DNA of 64,000 bases from Paralithodes platypus (lineage: Eukaryota; Arthropoda; Malacostraca; Decapoda; Lithodidae), in the NCBI GenBank assembly GCA_032716605.1, contig CM064580.1, positions 36,431,392 through 36,495,391 on the forward strand, written 5' to 3'. Made by a program: the position numbers and the translations under genes. Of this stretch, positions 41,208 to 52,087 are shown piece after piece. The notes beneath the pieces are model-generated. The model had not been told where the DNA came from. It saw only the letters and a program-made list of their open reading frames with translations, and did no database searches. How positions within the stretch are numbered: the first letter of the stretch is position 1; each line of letters opens with the position of its first letter.

Positions 41208-42614
41208 ACTAACCTAATTTCGATTTTTGGCTCATGTTAATCTATCATAGTGTTTGCAAGCCTATACCCCTTTGAAAGGACATTAGCCTAACCTAACAAC
41301 CTTACCTAACCTATCCTAGTATTATGGGTGGGGGCTGCTGCCCCCACACCCCCGCTATTTGCATCTTTGACAGATTGTTTGTGTATTTGTCTGTGAAAAG
41401 GGGATAATTGTTTAGTGTATGGCCTGCTAAAGAAAATGGATTTTTGAGCACAGACTAAACCAAATGTTCACTACTGTATTTACATAGCTGGTCATTAACC
41501 TAACCTAACCTAACCTAACCTAACCTAAGGTAACCTGGGCATCCTGGGGGCTGCTGCCCCCAGACCCCCACTGGTCTTGGGATGAAAAGTGATAGAAAAC
41601 ACATATCTCTTACCTCATTATTCAAAGTTTTGTATTTGGTTTAATATACACTTCCCAGGTCATTTGAACAGTTCTATTGCTTCTATGTATCATATAATAC
41701 ACCATAGAATACGTTTTTAATAACTAGAAAAAAAGAGGACTTCGATTAAACAATTACGGAAATACCTTAAAACACGAGCCAAGTTTTGCTTACATAATTT
41801 TGTTTTCGCCGTTTTTAAACCCGCGAAAATATGAAAGCGTAATTGCATACCTTATTGAGATGTGGAGGGAGTAGGTGGGGAAGAGATGCGTCCACGTTTT
41901 CGACGAGGAGTTACGACGAGTAGTGGTTTTATTTCAAAACCAATAATGACCGCATCGCCACTGGTCTGCCGGTTCATAATAGTAACATTCGTTTGAGCAG
42001 AGTTTGCAGGAAACAGAGGTAGGCAAACAACCATGGTCAGTAAAAACCTTAAGGGCTGCACTATTGTTCCTTGTAGTGTCAATAATCACTGAATGTGGGA
42101 GGGGTGAACAACCATTACAAGTGGCGTCCATGACTAAAGTGAGGAGAGACTTAAATGAAGGTGTGTATCTGTGATTGGTTCAGTGCAATGACGTAATCAA
42201 GGTCAATAAACTCACCTGATAGGTTGCTGGTTGTATGCGTGACGGAATCTATGAGTTTAATGACGTGGTCAGAAAAAAACCCCAATAAGAATCCAGAAGT
42301 GTCTCGTGACGTATTGCGCAGGAGTTAGGAAATGAAACTCAGTATTTCCAATGAGGATTGGCAGATGGCGTGATAGTATTACAAAAGTTGAAGGATAAAG
42401 CTCTCCAGTTCACGAAAAAATGGCGTCGCTGAAAGCCGCGCCGTCTATAAGAGAGCATTGACAACCGTTTTACGGTAGGTAGACATGTTGTTACCGGTTT
42501 TTTTAATAGGTTTTGCCGAGGGTTGAAACTAATTTTAATATGATGCTTAGAGCATATAGATTCCATATCTGTCTTCAAATATGTCAAAATAATTGGTGAC
42601 CAATAAATGGAGTT
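41208..42614. repeat. Right part of the TIR transposon: hairpin and telomere-like modules
   Basis: Contains a hairpin module (about 41320-41355, GGGGGCTGCTGCCCCC) next to CCTAACCTAACAACC words. A second, looser version at 41497-41570 has six CCTAA units followed by GGGGGCTGCTGCCCCC. Then 42520-42614 is an inverted relative of the start of the 0.6-kb repeats (GGTTTTGCCGAGGGTTGAAA, TTAGAGCATATAGATTCCAT). A short frame at 41852-42131 has no recognizable domain. Confidence 0.6.
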
Positions 42615-43695
42615 ATACTGAAGATGTTATATGGTATGTGGAGAACAAGAACCAAGAAAATGAAGGAGCTGGAATAAGAAGAAATAGATTATAATGCAAC
42701 ATATAGAAAAAAGAAAAAGAAATACAATATAATGTAACAGAGCACGTCACAAAAAGGAAAATTACAAGAACCTCTCAGGGAAGTGCCGTTGTTAAGGCAT
42801 TACTTCCCGAACAACATCTGATCTGATCTGATCTAGGCCTATTCAGATAAGTATTTATAACTAACGTCTCCTAGGCCTGGTTATTGTTCATTTTAACATG
42901 TTTTTACTGGGTTATAGTGTAAAGAGTTACTTGTTATCTTGATTTAGAGGTCCTCATTTCCCAACCCCAGTACTGTCAAATTTCGGACCCCCATTGGGTC
43001 GGGTTTATTTCAGATGATTATTTGTTCTTACCTATTGTTACTTAAAGTTAACTTGTGAAAAGGCCGTTTAGGTATGGGTACTTGCTGAATTATTATGGTA
43101 GGTTATATGATTTTAAATTTTTAATTAGCCTAGGCTACCTAACTTTCACCTAATTGGAAGTACAGTAGGCTATTATTAATTATTGTGCTTTTTGAGTGTA
43201 TTATGAGTATTGATTCCTATGATATATTTTTGTTTGACATGGTCTAATGTACAGAGTTGCATTGCAAGGGACGGAACGCTGTAGTGAGATTCTGGGCAGC
43301 TGATTTCAGGGGATAAGTTACTCGAGTTACAGTAGAATTAACGTTTAGCTTTGTTTGAGCCTTGTATAGCACCCTCCGCATTGAGCAGTCCAACCTGTTA
43401 AGTTTGACCATGACAATTACCTTTGATTTATGCCATTATTGTATTGATTTGACTCCATAGATATGCTGTGTAATTATGTATTCCCAATTGTGTGTAGAGT
43501 ACTGCTGAGTAACATATGTACCTGTACTTAATGAGAGGATCTTTGGATGCCTTAAGAGATTATTTCGGTACAGTACTGTAATGTCATAATTTGATCTGTC
43601 ATTGTATTTCTGTACTTATATTAGCTCATCTATTTTTATACGTTAATAGGAATCCATGTATTTTTATATGTTTATATTAGCCTATATTTTGGAAA
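42615..43695. other. Non-coding spacer between two TIR transposons
   Basis: A-rich start, a (TCTGA)n-like run near 42815-42833 (ATCTGATCTGATCTGATC), and a block AAGTGCCGTTGTTAAGGCAT...CTTCCCGA resembling repeat V (14825). No gene recognised. Confidence 0.45.
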
Positions 43696-44883
43696 AACTA
43701 AATAAGATGGTCACCAATTTTCCCATGGATTTTTTTATTTTTCCCTGTTAGTTTTCATCAATATATAGTGTTTGGAAATAATTGCAACCCTCGGCGAAAC
43801 CGTTTTCCCCATTATACAACCATCTTAAGACACGCCGCCCGATAGTGGGGAGGGCTATGAAGTACAGGGAAAATGAGGGGTTAAATGCGTAAAACGGCGA
43901 TTAAAACATATTTTAGCAAAACTTGGCTCGGGTTTTAAGGTATTTCTAAGGCCTAAAACCCAATATTTCGGAAACCCGAGCCAAGTTTTGGCCAAAGCTG
44001 GCTCGGATTTTGAGAGTTTGTAGACAACAAAATTACAGTAACCTCATTTAGAAATTTGGCTCAGGTTTCCCGAAATTGCAAAGGCATAAAACCCGAATTT
44101 TGGAAAACCCGAGCCAAGTTTTGGCAAAACTTGGCTCGATTTTGCGAATCGAAAAGACTAACTACATGTCGGAAATCGGCTCATGATTTCCCTAATTGCA
44201 AAGCCATATAACCAGATTTATCAAAAACGTAGCACTTATTTAAATCATAAATATCCAGTAACATAGACCTAGTACATTGGATACAAGCCTAATCCACACC
44301 TAACACCTACAATGTGTCCGTAGTACCTAGTAGGCCTACATGGGATACAACATGGCGGTTGGGCCGGCGCCCATTTAGTAGCCTACCGGTATTCGGCCGT
44401 GTCTGTAAATACGAATGCGAGGAACTTCGAGCGAATTCCTGATCAAGCGGATGCACAATCTAATCTAATTAACCTAACCTAACCTAACCTAACCTAACCT
44501 AAATGCGCCTCCGCTCGAATATGAATTCGCTCGAAGTGTCCAGATACCGTAAATACTACCGCAACTACGAATCTTGTTTCTCAAACCTAGTTTATTAACC
44601 TAACCAAACAACCCAACCTATCGACAGAGATGGGCAGGTGGAGTGGACTAAAAAGCTGGTGGACAGACCTCGGGAGACAGGTGAAAATAGCGTGTGTACG
44701 AATCGGTGCCGTCTATAGGAAGGTATTGACAACCATGTTTCGACAAAATTCCATTTTAGTACTATATATTTTTATTAGGTTTTGCCGAGGCTTAAAACAC
44801 ATTTTCATATTATGTTTAGAGCATATAAAATCCATATGCGTGTTCAAATATTGCAAAATAATTGGTGACCAACTTATTTAGTT
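43696..44883. mobile_element. Second TIR transposon (1.19 kb), sister of 30309-42614
   Basis: The left 24 bp (43696-43719, AACTAAATAAGATGGTCACC...) and right 24 bp (44860-44883) are inverted repeats with one mismatch. The left half is ~90% like 30315-30770 (GATAGTGGGGAGGGCTATGA, TTGGCTCGGG palindromes). The right half resembles 42520-42614. No transposase and no clear target duplication. It carries fold-back element 4. Confidence 0.65.
44413..44548. mobile_element. Fold-back element 4 (136 bp) with (CCTAA)n core
   Basis: Flanked by the perfect 8-bp duplication GTAAATAC (44405-44412, 44549-44556). The arms are imperfect inverted repeats: AACTTCGAGCGAATTC on the left, GAATTCGCTCGAAGTG on the right, then AAGCGGATGC versus GCGCCTCCGCT. 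The core is six to seven CCTAA units (about 44469-44502). Confidence 0.8.
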
Positions 44884-46069
44884 ATACTTATATTTTTTAT
44901 ATGTATTTGTTTTAGTATTACTGTGTGCCGTAATTAGGATATTGATTAACCCCATTATTAAGGATTAGCTATATGTCAACCGTGGGTTAAGAATGTATTC
45001 GAATTACCAGGGAACCAGTTTGGGACGGAGTTGATGTGATGCTGAATTGCTGATGGCGGAGAATCGGAGATTCACCCCTCCCATTGGCTGAGTGCAGGAT
45101 GCTGAACTCGTGTACTGTACGAGGGTTCAAGGACCGCAGGAAGACGTATGATTACCCCCTATACCCCAGGATACGGTAGGCCGAAGAGACGTAAAGGCAA
45201 GCCTGGCCGATACCGGTATCTAGCGGAATTGGGATTTTAATACTGAGAGGAATGGGGTGGATACAGACAGCAAGGTTCGAGTCCTACTCCTAGGTTAAGA
45301 GACTGTCCCAGTACGGTAATGGATTGGTCCCAGGTTAATGGTATAGAGATAAATAGATACGGTACCAATATTAAGAGTTGTAACCGGTAAAAGGTTCCTT
45401 ATACTGTATTAATATCAAGCTGAAGATTATTGCAATATGTTTGTATCTATCCTCCCGTACCTATTTGGATCTAAATGTGTTGTCAGGATGGTAAATCGGA
45501 GCTGTCAGTATTAAATTGGTCTAAGAGTAGTACCAGTAGCCTAACCGAGTTAAAGTCTTGTCAGCCAACATTGAAGGTGAAGTTCTTGATTGGTCTTTGC
45601 TAGCCTCCGATTTATCCTACTGTCCTAATGTACCTGAATAATGAGCATGAGTCACGATTGCATAAAGAATAAGAAAACCATGGGGACGGCCAGTTCACCT
45701 GAAGGTGAGCGATCAAATAATTCGAATGAATTACCGTTCCCAAAAACATCCTTATGTGATATCTAGAAAGTAGAGAATATGCTAGGTCTCAGTGGGGTTT
45801 TTGTGGTTCTTTGGTCTTATCATCGTGTCGGAGTTGCAGTCTTTTCCCTTCCTCGAAGGATGTTGGATGTGGGTCAACCAAACAGGGTTGTCCTCTCGTT
45901 AATTAGAATGCAATAACGGGTTTGTCGTCATCTCTTCCTTTCTATCCTTGAGTACCTATTTTCCACCTTCGCAGCTTAATCTATCTTTTTCTCTCCCTCC
46001 CTCTCTCTCTCTTGTTCGCAGCAGAAGAAGGAAGAGAAGAAGAGAAAGAGAGATCCCCCCCCCGTTACA
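44884..46069 (+). repeat. Non-coding sequence ending in the 3' end of a 5' LTR
   Basis: The last bases CCCCCCCGTTACA (ending 46069) are the inverted complement of the LTR start TGTAACGGG seen at 28044 and 52088, so the 5' LTR of the next element ends here. How far left the LTR reaches is unknown, because the only other LTR copies are truncated before this part. 45990-46060 is a CT-rich then GA-rich stretch. No gene. Confidence 0.55.
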
Positions 46070-46449
46070 GTGGTGTGCAGCGGTGCGATTTCTTTAGGAG
46101 TCCATGGTTTGACATGCTCCTGTTCCGTTCAGGGCTCCTGAATTAATCCCATACCCCCCGTAGAAGAGACTGTACAGTACTGGTTCTTATACTTTCGCTC
46201 GGGTGTTTAGAATCAGTGCATTGCAGTCGTCCTTTTTCACGCTACCAACCCGTGAAATAGTACCACAAACAGTATTGGCCATGCTACCACATTTCAATAC
46301 GGTTAGTGTAATATTTCAGGGAATCTTTAAGTGCAGCAGATACCAGCAAGAATCACAGTGACAGTGAAGGAACCGCAAAGTTGAGATAGCGGTGGTTAGT
46401 GTTTTCCGGTTATTAGTTGTCTATCAATTATCCTTCTTTCCTGTCCAAG

Positions 46450-47808
46450 ATGGAGAATCCTGATCCAGAGCCAAGGCACGAGGTGCAAGATGCTTTAGTC
46501 AGGAGGAATGAGGAACAAGGAAGTGAAGTGTCATTTGAGGATACGGACAGTTCCCGGTTTGTCACGGTCGACCAGTGGGAGGAAGGTCAGAGTGAAGACA
46601 ACTCCCAGAATGAAATGGACCAGATGAAAGCCATACTGGAACGATTAGTCGGTGAAATATCAGCATTGGCAGACCAGGTGCGAGACGTGAGAGACCGAGA
46701 GATGTTCCAGAGCCCAACTGGTACTCCACAACCAACCCCCAGCATTAAGAACCTTTCCCCGCCTCCGCCTCTTGCCTTTGCGGACTCTCTCAAATCTGCA
46801 ACCCCAACACCTCCCACTCCTTCCCCTCCAGTACCATTGATCCGTAATCCCCCAACCTCACTTTCCCATTCTTCTTCACACCCCCCAGCTCCCCTCCGTC
46901 AGCCCTACCACCGACGTAGTGAAGGGATTAGTTCCCGAGATGTACCCATGCTTCACATGGATGAGTTACGATCTTATATGGCTTCCACGAAGATTGAGGT
47001 CTTTCAGATGCGGATCGAAGCCTGTATGTCCCATGACGAGGCAAGGTTGAACCTGGCCAAGTTCAAGTTGGATTCCGACCTGGCTGTTCTGGTGCAAGTA
47101 GAGACAGCTCAGGGAAAGTTAAAGACTTGGGCAGAGTTCATCCAGTTCCTGAAGCAGTTCTTTCATAAGACGCCAACGATGTCCGAGTCGTTCCGAGAAG
47201 CAGAACATAACACGTACGTCCTCTCAGAAGATCCTTATGATTACGTCCAGAAGATGACGTATAGCTATAGTATGATTCAGTCCATGTTCCCAGGGGAAAC
47301 TTTACCTCCACGCGACCAGTGGCTTAAAATAAGACTCCATGCGACCCTCCCCTTGTCCGTTCAGCAACAGGTGGATCGATACATGCCTGTTGAGATACCC
47401 CTGAAGGAGTTCCTGAGGCACCTGAACTATGAGCGTCAGCTGCAGAACCATGCGGAACGGATGGTCGCAGGAGGACGGGTTTGTGAAGTAATGAAACACC
47501 ATGCCCCAGTGACTACACCGCCTCCCAGCAGTAGCCAACCTTCCCTGACGACCCCTCTCCTTCCATCAACGGGAGTGGACGATAGATTCATCCGCCTCCA
47601 GGAATCTCTGGCGACCTTGTCACAGGATGTCCAGAGATTAACACGAAGACCTCAGTATACAGGATGCCCCTTCTGTAGAACAAAGGAGCATAACAGGGCG
47701 GATTGTCCCCTCCGTCCCCCACGTTTAGCATGTTTCGACTGCCTGAGAGAGAATTGTAGATGTGGGAGACCTGACTGCCCAGGGCGAGAGGGTAGAGCAA
47801 CAAGGTGA
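46450..47808 (+). CDS. gag: Gag polyprotein with CCHC zinc knuckle
   Basis: Start ATG 46450 (AAGATGG context; MENPDPEPRH); the frame is open a little upstream without an ATG. 452 residues. Coiled-coil-like DQMKAILERLVGEISALADQV at ~60, Pro/Ser-rich to ~165, then a capsid-type region (HMDELRSYMASTKIEVFQ, FIQFLKQFFHKTPT, DPYDYVQKMTYSYSMIQ, IRLHATLPLSVQQQVDRYMP). Near the C-terminus CPFCRTKEHNRADC fits C-X2-C-X4-H-X4-C, with further cysteines after it. It ends at TGA 47806, in the same frame as Pol. Confidence 0.9.
   Translation: MENPDPEPRHEVQDALVRRNEEQGSEVSFEDTDSSRFVTVDQWEEGQSEDNSQNEMDQMKAILERLVGEISALADQVRDVRDREMFQSPTGTPQPTPSIKNLSPPPPLAFADSLKSATPTPPTPSPPVPLIRNPPTSLSHSSSHPPAPLRQPYHRRSEGISSRDVPMLHMDELRSYMASTKIEVFQMRIEACMSHDEARLNLAKFKLDSDLAVLVQVETAQGKLKTWAEFIQFLKQFFHKTPTMSESFREAEHNTYVLSEDPYDYVQKMTYSYSMIQSMFPGETLPPRDQWLKIRLHATLPLSVQQQVDRYMPVEIPLKEFLRHLNYERQLQNHAERMVAGGRVCEVMKHHAPVTTPPPSSSQPSLTTPLLPSTGVDDRFIRLQESLATLSQDVQRLTRRPQYTGCPFCRTKEHNRADCPLRPPRLACFDCLRENCRCGRPDCPGREGRATR
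47806..47808 (+). promoter_or_regulatory. In-frame TGA between gag and pol, possible readthrough stop
   Basis: Gag and Pol share one frame, with only AGG TGA CTC between them, and the frame stays open after the stop through the protease. UGA followed by C is a leaky context and gammaretroviruses use a gag stop readthrough. However, CGA-to-TGA decay, as suspected at 50200, would look the same. Confidence 0.5.
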
Positions 47809-50547
47809 CTCGGGACCTCGAACAAATCTCCAACCATTTTCCTCGTAGTAAACCAGAGATCGTGTCGCGCCATGGTAGATACCGGTAGTGAGCTTACGCT
47901 CGTTAAGCAGTCCTTGGTGATTGAGTTAGGGCTTCCTATCTCTCTCAGCAAGAATATTCCAGCCCTCTTTGGAATTACTGGTACCTCCCTAAGGATTTTG
48001 GGCACGGTCTCCCTGGCGGTATGCGTAGGAATGTCCCAGACAATACAGCACCTGGCGGTGGTGATCCCAGACGACTATATGGACACTGACCTGCTTCTTG
48101 GGGTCGACCTTTTGGGTCGCTACCCTATGTTATGGAATCATCCACGTCAGACGCTACGTTGGGGGGATGTTACCTACGACATCCATCATGTTACTACAGG
48201 GAAAAGAAAAGCGAGATCTGTTCGCCGAGTCAAGGCTACACTCACTGAGGAGAAGCCCCAGAAAGAAAATTGCATTCGGCTCCCCCGTCGAATGGTGATA
48301 GGTCCTTACCAGACTGTTATGCTCCCTGTTATTGTTGGTGAATTGTTATTGTTATTGTTGGTAAATAGCATTCTTGAAATTCAGCCCCGGAACCCTGCTC
48401 TTCAACAAGAACTTCCAATATGTGTGCGAGTTACTAGTGAGGCCGAAGTCTTTCTCCCTTTCGCAAATCCTTCCCGTGGAAGAGTGGTCCTGAAGCCTGG
48501 CACCCTCCTAGCCACGTACGAGAAACTGGCAGAGAGTCAGATTCACGATGTACCCCAGTGCATGAAGACCAAAGTAAGTAATGCTATGCTACCTGACATG
48601 GATCAGCCCTCCTCCTCGGGGACCCGAGAGGAAAAGTTACAGTCTTTGATTGACAAGTGTCAATGGGACCACTTGGAGGATGGTCAGAAGGGTCAGCTGG
48701 GACATGTTCTCAAGGAGCATAATTCGGTTTTCATCTTGAGTGAACACGAATTAGGCACTATGAATGTTCCCCCGGCCCATATTCATGTTTCAAACCCTAC
48801 ACCTACGAGAAGCCCTTTGTATAGAACCCCGGAGAAAGCAAAGCTGATTCTCGCACAAATGTTGAACGACATATTGAAGAAGGATATCATCGAGCCTTTA
48901 ACAGCGGCCTGGTTGAGCCCTATAATCTTAGTTGCTAAACCTGATGGCACCAAGCGCATGTGTTTGGATTATCGTCAGGTCAATACGAGACTACAGGCCG
49001 ACATCCAGCCACTGCCCAGGTTAGATGAGTTAGTGGAATTGACTACTGGACACAAGTATTATGCTACGCTGGATCTCAAGGACGCATACTACCAGATTCC
49101 CCTTGATGATGAGAGCCGAGATCTGACGACTTTCAGCGATGGAGTAGCGTTATATCGTTTCAAGCGGCTACCTTTTGGGCTCAGTTGTAGCCCGGCCATA
49201 TTCACACGGCAGATGGGTTCTGTCCTGGCTCCCTTGGCAAAGGAAGGCTGGGTCAGAAACTATCTGGATGATGTGCTGCTATGGGCATCTAGTTTTGATG
49301 AGCTCCTGACTCGGCTATCTACTCTTTTCAGTCACTTTGCCAAGATGGGCCTGAAATTGAATCTCACTAAGTGCCAATTTGCGCACCCTGAGGTAAAATT
49401 TCTGGGCCACCTCATTTCTGAACAAGGGTGTAGACCAGATCCGGAGAACGTCGAAGCTGTGATCAACATGAAGTCCCCCTCGAACGTCAAGGAAATACGG
49501 CGATTTTTGGGTATGGCCGGTTTTTACAGGAAGTGCATTCCTCAATTTGCCAAATTTGCAGCTCCCTTAACTGAGTTAACCAAGAAGTATGCCCAGTTTG
49601 AATGGTCCTCGGAGTGTGAAGAGGCGTTCCAAAAGCTGAAGACCTTGTTAGTTAGTGCACCTGTTCTAGTGAAGGCGGACATGCACCGCAAGTTCCTTCT
49701 GCATACAGATCCTTCTGGTACTCATGTGGGCGCAGCGTTGATGCAACCTCAGTCAGACGGCACCTTGCGGCCCGTGGGGTATTTTAGTAAGAAGTTGAAG
49801 CCCGCTGAAACTCGCTACTCCACCACTGATCGTGAAGCTTTAGCCGTAGTATTAGCATGTAGACAGTTTCACCACTACTTGTGGGGAGTCCGTTTCAACC
49901 TCATGACGGATCATCAGCCATTGGTGTCAGCCTTTACGAAGAAGACTAAGTCGGCTCGCATGAGTCGGTGCAGTCTAGAGATGAGAGAGTATAGGTTTGA
50001 CATCAGTTACAAGCCGGGTCCTAAGAATTATGTTGCCGACCAGTTAAGTCGACCCGTGAGAGCAGTGAGGTGGGAACAGGATCAGAAATGGTTAGGTAAG
50101 ACCAGCACCGAGATGAGGGAGTTGCAGTGTCAGGAGGCCCGATGGAAGGATCTCATAGTTTTCCTCGAAGGTGGGGCCTTACCTAAGCATCGCTATCCTT
50201 GAGCCACGCTCGATCAGTTTGTAGTGGACCAAGGAGTTCTTTATTTTGTATTGGCTAAGTCGGACGGAAGTCTGCATTACCTTCTAGTTGTGCCGAGTGA
50301 GCTGAAGAAAGCTGCGTTGAATCTGGCACATGACCAAGAGTCTGGTCATCTGGGTAGATTTAAGAGTATCATGAAGGCCGAGTCGCTGTTTTACTGGCCT
50401 AATTTACGTAGTGATGTAAGTACTTATGTTAGGGAGTGTTCGGTCTGTCAGCAGTATAAGGGCACCCAAGGACTCCAGCAGCGCTGGCAGGAATTGCCAC
50501 CCGTTAAGCAACCTTGGAGAGAGTCAGTGTTGATCTTACGGATATGA
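47809..50547 (+). pseudogene. pol: Pol: protease, RT, RNase H and integrase N-terminus, with one nonsense codon
   Basis: The protease starts just before the ATG at 47872 (FLVVNQRSCRAMVDTGSEL). RT: MCLDYRQVN, LPFGLSCSPAIF, and YLDD at 49261-49272. RNase H: LLHTDPSGTHVGAALMQ, TDREALAVVLACRQFHHYL, MTDHQPL. A stop TGA at 50200-50202 interrupts the frame; the same frame resumes with the integrase zinc finger (HDQESGHLGR...CSVCQQ). A single-base frameshift near 50515 moves the rest to another frame. Confidence 0.88.
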
Positions 50548-51434
50548 CGGCAGGAGCCCAGGGGTATCGTTACATTCTGACAGTAACCGATCACTACAGT
50601 AGATTTGTAAGGTTCTATAAGTTAAGGTCCAAGGTCTCGGCGGAGGTCTGTGGGAAGTTCCGAGAGTACTTATGCGATTTCGGGTCGCCTCAGACCCTCC
50701 TCTCTGATAATGGTGGAGAGTTTACCTCGCAACAGTTCCGAGATTTATGCACTTCATTTAATATTAAGTTGGGATATGTGACTCCTTATCACCCGCGTGG
50801 AAACAGTGTGACCGAACGGATGCATCGGACATTAAAGACGGTCTTAGCAACCTTGTGTAAAGGGCACCCCTTAAGGTGGCCCCAGTATGTAGGCGAGTGT
50901 CAGCGCATTATGAACTGTGCAGTGCATGTGACGCTAGGGGAACAACCTCATTTTGCGTTCTTTGGTCGTTACGCTCCCAGACAATTAGGTGCAGCGTTAC
51001 CATCAATAGAAAATGAGGAACGCCAAGAGGCTATGTCCGTCGTGAAAGAGGTCCTGGAACAGACCTCACTGACCATGGCCAGGAAGTTTAGAGACGTGGC
51101 TAATCGGAACCGCCGGAATGAAAAGGTCAATGTGGACGACATGGTATGGATCAGGAACGAGAATCCACTACCCGGGACTAGCCAAAAGTTGAACGCAAAG
51201 TGGGTGGGTCCCTTTAGAGTTACGGAAGTAGTCCGAGACGGGGCTGCGTATAAGCTAGTAAATCCCTATACGGGTGTGTTTATGAAAAGGGCTGCTGAGA
51301 AAGTGAAACCGTTCGTGGGTGAGGAGTATTGGCAGGTAGAGCAAGTTGAAATGCCGGTTGAGGAAGACTATCAACCTGAGATTTTAGCACCCAGAGCCCG
51401 TCAGCCGGCCCGGCGTTATATAGAATCTTGTTAG
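50514..51434 (+). pseudogene. Integrase catalytic core and C-terminal domain (frame-shifted part of Pol)
   Basis: Begins at VSVDLTD, with first catalytic D codon at 50532. Second D in LLSDNGGEF (50706), and E in GNSVTERMH (50814), giving D,D35E spacing. A chromodomain-free C-terminus follows (KWVGPFRVTEVVRDGAAYKL), ending RRYIESC. It catalyses strand transfer of the cDNA. It is separated from the rest of Pol by the frameshift near 50515. Confidence 0.88.
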
Positions 51435-52087
51435 AGTGTACCGTAGAGTCCCTGTTGTGGTCGTCTTGTTGTGTACTCCCCTGTGGCCCCCGCATGGTTA
51501 ATTAATCTTTCCGGTCAAACCCCCGTGCAGCGAAACTTTAAGAGACGTAGGTGCCTAGGTTATGTAGAACGTCATACAGGTGATTGGGACTAGGGTGGTG
51601 GCGTTCCCATCAGGACGTGCTGTTGGCTCTGAGTACCTTTATGGTTGACTGGGGTTATACTCCTTTCGTCCCGAGGCTCAGCCAGCGCACAGAGTGTGAA
51701 GGGACTCCCACAATACGGGCGTCCACGCTGCTCTCTAGTCTGGTCTCCTGGGGTTTTCCAAGCAATAAAGGGGTGGAGAGAGGCTGTCTCTACGGGGACA
51801 AGATAGTGCCTGGTTGGCACTCTCCTGAAAAGGAGGGACACTTTAGAGTGGTATAGTGATTTGTTGTTGAAGGAAGGGACGCCCCACAGGCAGAGTACAG
51901 TACAGTAATGATGTGTCAGATTCTAAGACGTTGGGTATAGACTGCGAGTTCTGGGCATGGTAAGATGCCAGGCGGATCAGAAATTCTGCTGTAATAAGTT
52001 AAGGCTGGATTAATTGGTAACTGTATAATGTTTATGTTGATGAAAGAGTGAATGAGGTAAAAAGTCTTCAAAGAAAAGGTAGAGCTG
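51435..52087 (+). other. 3' untranslated region of the second gypsy element
   Basis: No coding content. Ends in AAGAAAAGGTAGAGC before the LTR start, a weak polypurine tract. Short frames at 51584-51856 lack features. Confidence 0.55.

Larger units (their letters stand above)
30309..42614. mobile_element. TIR DNA transposon (non-autonomous) carrying a nested Ty3/gypsy element
   Basis: The left terminus (30309-30332) begins AACTCCATTTATTGGTCACC, and the right terminus (42591-42614) is its exact 24-bp reverse complement. Removing the nested LTR element (30784-41202 plus one ATTAC) leaves ~1.9 kb without a transposase. The interior shares blocks with 43696-44883 and with the 0.6-kb repeats. The candidate 8-bp flanks match at only 5 of 8 positions, so the duplication is decayed or absent. 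41208-42614 contains hairpin and telomere-like modules (41270-41570) and no gene. Confidence 0.65.

Noticed and set aside
41497..41530. True telomere or chromosome end
   Set aside because: Only about six CCTAA units embedded in transposon sequence; interstitial.
50500..50530. Programmed frameshift before the integrase core
   Set aside because: No expected regulatory position and the copy also has a nonsense codon; fits decay.
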